Source: Canariomyces notabilis (Eukaryota > Ascomycota > Sordariomycetes > Sordariales > Chaetomiaceae). Taken from it: DNA of 64,000 nucleotides. Positions 11,237 to 21,400 of this stretch are shown here, in pieces. Under the pieces are notes generated by a model, which saw only the letters and a list, made by a program, of their open reading frames with translations, was not told the origin of the DNA and searched no databases. The stretch is from assembly GCF_033297395.1 (NCBI RefSeq), contig NW_027041826.1:596720-660719 (forward strand), read 5' to 3'. The position numbers and the translations under genes are program-made. Each line of letters starts with the position of its first letter. The stretch's first letter is position 1.

Positions 11237-11290
11237 CGGGTGTAACCAAGAAACCCGGGTGTAACCCGAATGTAACCCGAATGTTGACCT
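11237..11290. repeat. Degenerate short tandem repeat (GTAACCCGAAT type)
   Basis: Four imperfect copies of a unit close to GGGTGTAACC / GAATGTAACCC follow one another, about 260-320 bp upstream of the SET gene. Direct reading; function unknown. Confidence 0.5.
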
Positions 11291-12712
11291 ACACCACACT
11301 ACCAATATGCTAAATAAGCAGCATCGCCAAGTTAGGGTTGCGGCGAAGCTCGGAAACTTCTGATTTCTGCAACAAGTGGCTTCAACTTAGCCCCCGATGA
11401 CATGGCGTTGATCGGTTGACTGACAGAGTGACGGCAGCAGTTCGAGGATTTTGTGGTCAGGGCACAGCTACACAGAAGAGCTTTGCAGGAAGGAGAAGAT
11501 GTGATGGTTTCAGCCAGTTGTCACACATGCCGCAGCCTGCGGTATGTACAGTTCAGTATGTACCTGAACTTTGCCGCCATATGGAATCCGAGCTCTAAAT
11601 TTGATGGCTGAACACTGCATCAAGAACCGTGGCGAAGAGTGACGGGGTGCGATAGAGGACTCGGAACGCTGCAAGAATACTCCGTATATAAGCTTAAAAT
11701 ATCTAGCTAAGCATATCTGATCATCGATGTTTGACAGTTCGCTCCCGAATGCTAGTGTCACAGCTCTCCCCGTGTACTTCATAGCGGGGTGAACGAACCC
11801 CTTGGGAGCGGAACCACTCCCGCTCATCAGCCTGGGTTTTGAGTAGCCCGGTCCGGAACGCCCATTTCGGGAAATAAGTGGGGCATGTTCCACGGAGGGA
11901 CTAGCTTGCTCCACCTTATCCGTAATTATCCAGCAGCTTATCTCAGCCCAGCGAAATCTAGACCGCCATGACCATCACGTCACTAACTGAGATGCTCAAT
12001 GCTATCTTATGTATCGATACTCACACAGGACTACCTGACATTTGTAAATGCAGCCCATATTAATGGCATAAGGGACAGTACCGTGTATTGTTGTATAGAC
12101 GAAAAAAAGAAATGAATGGAGAAGAAGAAACTACAGTACTTTGTACCACCTGGCCATAACAATCTGCCAGTTGAAGTCCTACAGATGCATGCACGGTATA
12201 AGAAGTTTCAAATATCTTGTAATTTTCTTGATCATTACATAAGTTCTGATATTCGAACCACCAAGATCTTGGCCAGCCTGGTGCTGAATCATCGGTACCA
12301 ACTACATACCAACACGTGCACGGATAAACGTTTGGCAACGCTGCTTAGGCTTGCTTACAGGTGCCTTACAGGACAATCACATTGGTGGCTTAGTAACACC
12401 TCGCAAAATCTTCGCCAGTTCGGCCCAACACACGGGGGTCATACCTCGATTCGCCCAAAACACCACCACTCGCTCCAACGACGCTTGCAGGCGTCCTTGT
12501 GCAGAATGCTACCTCGGGATGACCATAATCTCGTCGACGCTGATCAAGCACTTAGCAAATGCTGAACTCACGCTTCTGGTGCTCGATGCTTCACGCCAGA
12601 GGAGTGCCGTCTAGCCGGATGGGGTAGGGAAGAGACTTCAAGAGAGGCAAGGTGAAGAGAGACGATGGACGATGGCTTCTGACAAGCTTGGCGACGTGGA
12701 TTAGGAGCTGTG

Positions 12713-12719
12713 TATATAA
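12713..12719 (+). promoter_or_regulatory. TATA box of the isochorismatase-family gene
   Basis: TATATAA lies 98 bp upstream of the ATG at 12817, a usual position for a fungal TATA element with a short leader. Confidence 0.55.
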
Positions 12720-12816
12720 TGGCCGCTTGTGCCTGTCTCTTGCTGCTGAGGATCAAGAAAGAAGACAGCGGACATCAAGCAGCTTCTCTATTCCATACTC
12801 TCCTAGCCAAGACAAC

Positions 12817-13930
12817 ATGAAGTTCAATGCCACCACCTTTCTGTCCGCCGCCCTCGTGGCTGGCACGGCCATGGCCAGCAACAGTGAGACACGCCGTCCT
12901 TTTGTCCTTGCTGGCGGTCGCTGATAGCAAACAGGCTTCCCATGGGAGAGACTCAGCAAGAACGACTCTGTATGGTCATTAGCAGAGCATCCAGGATATG
13001 GACAATGTCCCACTGACACAACCAGGTGCTGGTGATCCTCGACCTCCAGGAGGGCCTCTACAACCTTGCCCGTGACTGGGGTATGTAGCGAGCTCCGAGA
13101 GAGAACCCCTTCAATAGCCGCTAACCTTGTAACCAATCTCGAGATCCCACCCTCTACAAGCACAACATGCTCGCCCACTCTGCCATTGGACAACTATTTA
13201 ACCTTCCCGTCGTCATGAGCACCTCGGCCGAGACTGGTCCGTGTCCCTCGTCAAATATGTTGCCTGCTAGTACTAACCCCCTCCCCCAGGACCCAATGGC
13301 CCGCTCCCTCAGGAAATCCTCGACATGTACCCAGACGCGCCCCTGATCAAGCGCCAAGGCGAGGTTGACGCCTGGGACAACGCCGACTTCCGTGCTGCCA
13401 TCAAGGCCACCGGCAAGAAGCAGATTATCATTGGCGGCATCGTCACCGACGTTTGTGCGTTTTTCCACTGTTCCAATCCATCAGGCATTTTGGAGGGCTG
13501 CTGACTGGAAAAATAAACCAGGCACCGCCTTCCTGGCCCGCTCGCTCCGTGCTGAAGGCTACTCCGTCTGGGCCAACCTAGAAGCAAGTGGGACAGTTAG
13601 CAAGGAGGTCTGTGTTTCTCCTCAAACAACACCCCCCCCCCCTTTCTTACCTTACCCCCTATGATCCCAATATGAACTCCCTAACAAACAAACAAACCAC
13701 AGATCCGCGACATAACAAACGCCCAACTCCTAAACGCAGGAGTCAACGTCGTCTCCATCTTCGCCATCATCGCCGACCTGATGCGCGACTGGCGCAACAC
13801 CCCCGGAGCCCTCGAGGTCCTGCCCTGGCTGGAGCGCCACATGCCCGCCTACGGCATGGTCGCCCGCGCCCACCGCGCCGCCATCGAGAACGGCACCATC
13901 ATCCCCGGCGAGGATCAGCTTCCTCGATGA
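12817..13930 (+). CDS. Secreted isochorismatase-family (YcaC-like) hydrolase, 242 aa, seven exons
   Basis: Exons 12817-12883, 12935-12969, 13026-13080, 13144-13236, 13290-13454, 13522-13607 and 13703-13930; introns of 51-95 nt; total 729 nt closes in frame. The first exon encodes a signal peptide (MKFNATTFLSAALVAGTAMAS). The 35-nt second exon encodes FPWERLSKNDS, joining the signal to the catalytic fold. Catalytic Asp is D40 in VILDLQEGLYNL and the nucleophile is C139 in GGIVTDVCTAF; ETGPNGPLP and AWDNADF are also typical. YcaC-like cysteine hydrolases act on small amide or ester substrates, and the true substrate is usually unknown. Donors GTCCGT (13237) and GTCTGT (13608) are weak but required by the frame. 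The last intron carries an 11-C run. Secretion is inferred. Confidence 0.85.
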
Positions 13931-15316
13931 GCTCTGCTAGGCTGCACTACCTTACTCAGTGTTCTAAGGATTGTCCACTAAAGAATGTACTTTCCTACTA
14001 AGCACTAGTGGTTGGAACCTGATCCCTGATCTACTTTGCTGTTGCTCCTAGGGGTGCTAGTAGCAACACGCAGATGGTTGGGGTCAGTCAGGGTGGATTG
14101 AGTGAGGAATCCATGGATGGGGAGATTGCTGCTGAAGGAGTAGGTGGATGTGTATAGGGCGCGGATGGGTAAGAGTGTGGTGAGAGGGGACTGGAGAAAG
14201 CGTTGTCCTCCAGGAGCATCACTCTTCTGCTTCTATTCTTGTCAATCATTTTCGAGCCTGTTTTCTATATTACATTCGCCTTTTCAAGGAACTTTTATGG
14301 ATGGGAGAGACTGGGACCAGGCAATGCAACCCATGCCGTTTAAAAAGTACTAGTAGGGAGACTACAAATGCATACCTTAACACCGGAAATCTCGGGCCGC
14401 CGTTGCTTTCTTTGCATCTCCGTCGTATTCATGGGACATTGAGGTGACAATACATTCACATGTGGTGGCTTGTTCAATACGCCTGACCACGAGAGGGCCA
14501 TACCACAGTCACGGTGAATGCCACTCAGAACCTATCGAGGTCTGCCAGGAGCAAACTTCAGTCGACTCAATCCCCGTGTACAACAACGTTCTCTGTTACT
14601 TCTTGCCTCGAGGCTTACACTATCTTGATGATTCAAAACACCCTAAGTCCAGTATCCCAAACAGCACAAGCCCTTATGTTGCCACTAGTTTCTAGCTACA
14701 TGCCATACCAAAAGAGTATCAAAAACGAAGAGGTAAAACAACAAGTAGAAAAAGAAGACAAGAGTAAAACATATCCAAGAAAGATCGTCATCAGTCATAA
14801 GTCATGAGCCGCAAGCCTTCCTCCCAATTGCCTACATGAGGCGGTTCCTTCTACAAGGCCATATCATGGTCTCGTTCTGTTTCCTCCTCTTGTCGGAATC
14901 CGCAGATTCCTTTCTCAACCTGGTCCAACACTGCGCACTTGTATGGCAGTCTTCTCACAAAAACAGCATACAGCTATCATCTCTAGGTCAGATCCACGAG
15001 CGCAGGGAGCAAGCACATATTCCCGGAGACAACAAGGCATGGGTTTTCTTCTCGTGGCTTGCATCCGCATATGCTTTTTGAGCTGCCGGTGACCTCCGGA
15101 CTCGGCGCGGGGATTGTGCCGAGACGGCTAATCGTGAAGTCCTGGTATCCAGTGCGCCATGGTGGCGCGTGGTGGCTCCGGAAGTCCTGCACTTGCAGAG
15201 ACTCTCGTGTCTAATCCAGAAGCAAGTCCAGGGGAACAGATGGGTCCTAGCTGCGGCAAAGACAATTAGCAAAATGACAGTGGTTGGGCACTGCTGATGT
15301 GAACTTACCAAGTCGT
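13931..15316. other. Intergenic region between convergent genes
   Basis: 3' flanks of the isochorismatase-family gene and of the C2H2 regulator. A-rich around 14700-14780. On the minus strand a good 58-nt intron candidate (15308 to 15251) starts 8 nt past the regulator's stop codon. No other coding exon seen. Confidence 0.5.
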
Positions 15317-18300
15317 TCAACCTCTCCAAGATCGGCGGTAGGGGCCCCGGAGGACCTCGGCCTTATTGGCAATCACCAGCTCGTGCGAGATTTTCCCCAT
15401 GGCAGCAAGGTGATCCTGGGCATCCTTGATATACTGGAGGCTCTGGGGATCGTCCGGCTGGATGCAACCCTGGACAAAATTCTGGAGTGCCCTTTGGTGC
15501 TCGTACCACTGGTCAAGCTCCGAACTGGAGACAACTTCAACCTGCTTAGGTGCTGGCTCGGCGCCCTTGTTAGCCGGCTTTCGAGAGCCGGACTTCTCCT
15601 GGCTGGGCTGCTTTTCTTGGACATCATTCTTCCTTTTACGACCCCTGTTGGACGCAGCGGTGGATGCCGACGCCGGGGGAGATGCAGGCTGGGCGGCCGC
15701 GCCGGAGTCATTGTGCACGCGCCGCATGTGGTCCCTCAGATTCCACTGGCGTGGGAAACCATGGCCGGCAACGGAGCGCTCACATCCTTCGTAGGTGCAC
15801 AGATAAGGCTTCTCGCCGTGGCCATGCATGGCGTGGGCCTCACGCTCATGGCGGAGTAGGCAGGCCGTGGAAGAAAACCGGGCATTCTGGCAACCCTCAA
15901 CCTTGCAGCGGTAAGGCTTCAGGTGGGAGTCCACAAATTTGCTAGAGGTTGAATGTTAGTTTCTGGGGCGGGGAATGTGAGAAGCGAACACCCTTACTCG
16001 TAATTGCACTTGAGCTTCTCAGGCTTGTGGTTGCAGCCCGACTGACCCTCCCATGGGCAGTGGAACAGCCCGTCCGCCTGGGGGAATGCATTCTTGTAAA
16101 GATGATGGTCCCGTGCAGACTCACCTTCGCCGCTGAGGCGACGAGAAGCGACATAGGCAGGGTGGGGAAGCGAGAAAGCATCCTCTCCAACCACGGGGAA
16201 GTTTGCATGCAAGTCCTCGTTGGTAACATATTTGGAGACATCCAACTTCCGGTTCATCCTGACGTGACGCAGTTTGTAAGACAAGGGTTTGGACAGCGAG
16301 CCTGGAGCGGCAACATACCTGGGTGACTGGCCTGGCAAAGGCGGCGAGTTTGAGTTCTGGCTCTCCTCGGGTGAAGACGCGGACGGGACCGCAGACCAGA
16401 CATCATCCGATCCGTCGTGGATCCCAGGAGAAGACAACCGGGAATCAACCGGGCTCAGCGAGCCCCAAGAGTGTGGCGAGGCCCCAATCAGGCCAGCATC
16501 GAAAACCTGGGGGTTCACGTGCTGGGCTACGCCGGCACCGACCTCTCCAGAGTAGGGTAGACCATCCGGGTAACCCATCATTCCGGGATAAAAGACGGGT
16601 CCATTCACATGTGAAGACACAGAAAGGGTGTCAAGGTCCTGAGCAAGGTATTGCTGCACGTCCATGATGCGGCCGGCTGCCACGGCGCCATCATGGTAGG
16701 CAGGGGCTGGATTACCTGTCATGTCAAGTTTGGACATCTGTGAAGACGCCTGTGAGAGGATTGACTGCACCCTTGACCGGCTCTTCTTGGCTGATGCTGC
16801 TGATGTCTTGGTGCTCCTGTGCTTGTGGCTCCCGGTAGAGCTGCGCGAAGTTCCTCTGCGCATCGGCTCTGCCTTCAGAGCCTTGCTATCGACTGCGGCT
16901 GCAGGTGTCCATCTGGCTTGAAAATCATCCATGGCCTCTGCGTGATCCGGCTTGGGGGTGTTCTGGTCAAAGGGAAGAACAAACTCCTCGGCCTCTCCGG
17001 TGTAATACTCCGCGGCATCTGGAAACTCTGGGAAGTTCTGTGATCCTTCAACTGTCGCATCCCAGGACGAACCACCCAGGTCCGCTGGTCCTGTCTGACA
17101 AAAAGAAAAGATCCCAGAAGCACTGGAGGAAAGCATGTTGGGCTGAGCAGCAAAACTGTAGTCGCTGGGGTGAAGGTTAGTGTGCTGTTCAACCACTTTC
17201 CGGCAAAGTAACTGTGATGAAGGCAGAGAAGGACATCAACGGAAAAAGAAGTAGGCTCCAAATGGCACAACTTTGTCCCTACAATCCGGCATGTTAGTTA
17301 GGAGCACCACAGCTCACAAGAGGGTGATTACAGACCAATTGGGCTCCAATGGGTTGAAGCTGGACAAAAAGGCAGCAACGACCTGGAGGAAAGTAGATGT
17401 CTGGGATTGGCCTGGAGCCAGAAGGTCCATCGATCACGTGGGCGTTCCGTTCAAAGTCCAGGGAGACAGGAAAGTCCAGGAAATACAAGAGCACGCATCC
17501 TTTCTAACATCCGTGGCTAGATTCCTGGTCTTCCATCTGGGGGCAGCTGTTGGCGAAGCTACTGTTGAATCCAGATAAACGTGTCAAAAGGTCTTGTCCA
17601 GCGGATCTGACCAGAGTCGAATCTCAGAAACGGTCCGGCCAAGTGGGTTCTCCATGAGATGCAGAGCAGTGAATCGGTCCAGGCATTGAAAGAGAGTCCA
17701 CTTGAATTGATCTCATCATCCAGTAGCGTCCAGTGTTGCATTACGAAGCCATAGCCAGGCAGGTCAGAGACAGAAAAAGAGAAATCCCGGGCCAGTGCAA
17801 GGTCATCCATTTGAGCTAGCGGCATTCTTGAGGGTCGAAGTGGTCCATGTCCTAGATAGCTGTGCCTGGCGGCTCCTTGGAAATTGCTCCCAACTGGGTT
17901 GACATCTGTGTGGTCCGGTCCAGTACGCGCGTGCGGGAAATACTTACTGTTAGCGCTTCGAAAAGCGAGCAAATAATAACTTTCTGGCAGCCTGAGTCAA
18001 TGTGGACTCATGGGCAGTTCTGATCCGACTCGGACGAGTCGGTTCCTCTCCTGGAATTTTGTCCTGGAAACTCCACGGCAGTCCACGGCAGAAAAAGAAA
18101 TCCGGCGATTCCATATGTCCGGTGTGCGGTCTTCAGAATCCATTAAGGCTGTCCACGGAATCCACTTGATCCAGTTTTGTCGTCGCGAGACCATATGGGC
18201 TTGCCTCACTGAGGTGCCAGGGCGGTTCAGACAAGTGACAGAAGAAAAAAACATGATGTTGTTCACTACATGAAACCAAAAGCAGAGGACCTCCCAGGGA

Positions 18301-18412
18301 TACAAATGAAAACAGACGCAAAATACCTCGACGGAGTGTGAACCTCGTCCAGCTCAATATGATTATTGAAGCCGGGCATGTTATCAATCCGGGTCATAAC
18401 CATGGCAGTCAT
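15317..18412 (-). CDS. C2H2 zinc-finger transcription factor, 625 aa, three exons with a 1.16-kb first intron
   Basis: The large exon has no ATG at its 5' end (the apparent start at 17196 is GTG) and begins just after an ideal acceptor (ACTAAC, then CTTCACCCCAG). An upstream exon 18412-18327 starts with ATG, reads MTAMVMTRIDNMPGF and ends in phase 2 at AG/GTATTT. It joins 17164 as HTPSS-DYSFAAQ. Intron 2 (15997-15942, 56 nt) joins KLKCNYD-KFVDSHLKPY. The total closes at 625 residues. The N-terminal 390 residues are Ser/Pro/Gly-rich with a basic patch. Zinc fingers follow from about 398: an atypical one (FHCPWEGQSGCNHKPEKLKC), then YRCKVEGC and YLCTYEGC fingers, ending with a basic RGRKRKND. 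This is a fungal nuclear regulator of unknown targets. Exon 1 is inferred from phase and protein character; an internal ATG at about 17136 is the fallback start. Confidence 0.75.
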
Positions 18413-21400
18413 TCCGGTTGAAGGAGCAGATAATTGCTCAAAATCCTGGGGCGCAAAGCACAACGGGGGCTCCCGTGTGTTAATCCTTTTGGATGGCAGA
18501 GTCCTGGGGTGGGTTGCGTATGTCGTGTTGCAGGCTTGACGCCGTACAACAGAAAGAATCCTTGGGTTGATGAGTGCTTAGTTCCAGGCCTTGGGAAACG
18601 AGCAGTAACAGCAAGGCAAGAAAACAGAAGAGTGGTGGGCGTCCAAGTGGTGTATATAAGAAGCCGAAGAAGGGGTCCAAGGCGACTGAGGTGGGGAGGG
18701 GTGTGAGCAGTCAAGCGAGACGATGAGTGATCAATGGGTCAGACGAGTGAATGGCCAGCGGCAGAGCGTCGATCTTGTTGGGCACAAATCTCGGCGGGTC
18801 GTTGGGCTCTCTGGTTGGAAAATTTTGGAAGGGAAAGAGCAGCTGTTGGGCAGAGAAGGGGCATTCGGGTTTTAATCCTTCCAACGAGAAGGACTCGCAC
18901 GCAGGATTGTGGGCCCCGCTCACTGCCTCCTGCTCACTTCGTCTCGCTTCGTCACACGCAATTTTCCCCCGTCAATCACTTTCGAGGGCCCTTCTCACTT
19001 CCATTCCTGCACTTTGCCTGCAACTGTCTGCAGTCGCCTGCACTTCTCTGCACCTCGCTCGCCAATCTGCTGTCTCCCCGCCCTGGCCGGCGTGCTGACG
19101 ACCTGTCACATTCAGTCTTCGCTGAGCTGGCACCGCGCTTCTGCACCGTTCATAGGTCGCTTCGTGCATAACAGCGTCGCACACCGCTTCCTGGTTGGCG
19201 ATGGGCGCACCCTGCTTTCCCTGTTTCTTGAAGAGACTGGGAGGATCCTGGCGGGGCTGAGAAGGCATTCCCACCTATCAAGCCCAGCGGGGGTGATTAG
19301 TCTGCAACATTTACAGGGGGCAGGGTGCAGCAGAGGAATGCCAACACATCACTGCAGCCGGGCTAGGAAAGTCGACTTCTTCGACCACCTCGTCGCCGCC
19401 CGTTCCGCATGAATACTCTCGTCAGCAGTGTGGAAGAGACAGCATGTCCTGCCAGCTCGCGATTGCATGGCGATGAACACGCGCCTGTTCCGCCCTATGC
19501 TTGATGCTTCGTGCTGCGCCTGCTGCTGCTGCCGCCTCGATCCAAGGGCCCGAACCCAAGATCGAGGTCTGTCTTGTGCAGAAGGGGCTCGCGAGATACG
19601 CGATCTTGTGGGCACGCCTCGGCCCGACCCCGCAAAGACTTGGCCAGTCACTTTGGCAGCTGCCCGTTTGACAGCTGTTGCCGTCGTCAATCTCGAACCG
19701 CAGAAGAGGGCAGCCGTTGTGTCCTACAGACGCCAAGCGCCTCCTCCGGACAACTCTTGGCGACTGGATAGTGGTGGAACCTGAGGGACGCATGCCTCAG
19801 CCAATACGGACGAGCCAACCGCTCAACTACGCTTTGGATGGTCAATGTATGCCTGATGACCACCGTACTGTACTGTTTCTCCCGTGCTGGTTGAGTGTCA
19901 GGGGCAGTGCCCTCTCTGCGGCAATGTCGGCTCTCAGGGTTCATTATCGCATGAGCTGGTGAATTGCACGAGCTGATGGAGGGTGGGTGACGCATCCTGT
20001 CCTGTTGATCAGAACTCCGGGCCTTGCCAGCCTCGATGACAGCTCACCACCTCTGAGAAGCCACTCTGGCCTACGGCTCGGAACCGTCGTTCAGAGCCAA
20101 ACCGCCGCGTCCTCAATCCAGGTCTCGATGCTCTTCGTTTGCGATCTGTATGACTCGATGGCAGCTCCAAAAGCCGGCCTCCTCGATGTGCCACTGCTGC
20201 TTGTGTGGCGGGACATGATTGCTGTCCTTTTCTGCCATCATTTGTCTGCTGCAACCACAGGTTACTTCCAGCATGGTCTCGGCCTTTCTCGGGATAAGTG
20301 TGCTGGGGAAAGAGTTTGCTTCATCTGGCTGTCCGACGACTTGAAATCGAGATCGATCCGCGGCTCCCGCGTCAAGCCTACCTTTCGAGGCATTGGTTGG
20401 ATAAGGGCCTTTCATCAAAGTCTTAAGAGACAGGAACTCCAAAGGAATCATGCTGCAAGTTGTTTGGCAGCCTCGTCGATTTCCACAACTCCTTGTCCTC
20501 CAAGAATTGTTCAGCTGGTCTAACTCGGTACCACATCAACAAGCCTGCCAACTAAATCATATCAGACGGTCAGAAGCCACATCAGCATCACTTACTCGGG
20601 CTTCATCCCCAACAGGTTGCCGTGTGATTGTGGAAGACATCGCCGAACAAGTGATTGATGTAGGCTACTGTTTTGACGCGTCAAGGAGTGACATGGCGGG
20701 CATGACGGATCATCTGCCGTTGCTCAAGGGAGCCAAGATCATGCGTGATCCATCCTTGTCGAGAGACGTGGTGAAGTCCGAAGAGGTTTTGATGCTGGCG
20801 TGTCTCCGGCGTCGCGGCAATATAGCTGCGTGCCTGCAAACCTATGACATCATGCTCTTCAAGTCGATCTGGCTCCTGCGTTCTGACATAAGAGGACCAA
20901 CATCGTCTGACCCGGTATACAAGCAGCGCAAAGGCCTCGCGTGTCAAGCTGACATGAAGTAACCGGGACTTCTAGAGTTCCGGCTCAAGCTTCGCCTGGG
21001 CTGGGGCAGAACGTCCGGATTTGGGCAATAGGAGCGCGGTAATCGTCATACGAGACGACAGCGCAGGACCCATTCTCGCACTCTCCTGATGGGCCTCCCT
21101 CACAGAACGCAGGAACAACGGAGAACGCGCAGTTCGAGCCAGGGCTCAATAAAACAAAGCGTCCTAAGGATTCTTGTCAACTTGCTTGTTCAAAAGGAGG
21201 CTGCTCAGGAGTTGCATGCTACGCCACGACAACGGTACTTAGCGTCAAGGGCAGCCGACATCGTTTCCACCCATCTCGCTCAGCTGGCCGAGTACGAAGC
21301 GGTTCTGCTTGTGTTTGGGGTCCATGGCGTAAAGTGCAATACCGCTTTCGAGGTCGTACAGTACTCGCTCGGCTCCGCCTGGTCATCATCCCACTGAGAT

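Larger units (their letters stand above)
10974..12816. other. Intergenic region between divergent genes
   Basis: Shared upstream region of the SET gene and the isochorismatase-family gene. I see no coding exon. It holds a degenerate tandem array near 11237-11290 and a TATA box at 12713-12719. Confidence 0.5.

Noticed and set aside
11510..11914. 134-codon minus ORF
   Set aside because: No protein character; lies in a promoter region.
13627..13640. Poly-C run as a possible recoding site
   Set aside because: It lies inside intron 6 of the isochorismatase-family gene.
17190..17196. Start codon of the C2H2 gene at 17196
   Set aside because: The codon is GTG; a good acceptor lies just downstream and an upstream exon with ATG fits phase.
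20450..20962. 170-codon plus ORF in the divergent gap
   Set aside because: No conserved-looking blocks, weak codon bias, no splice support.
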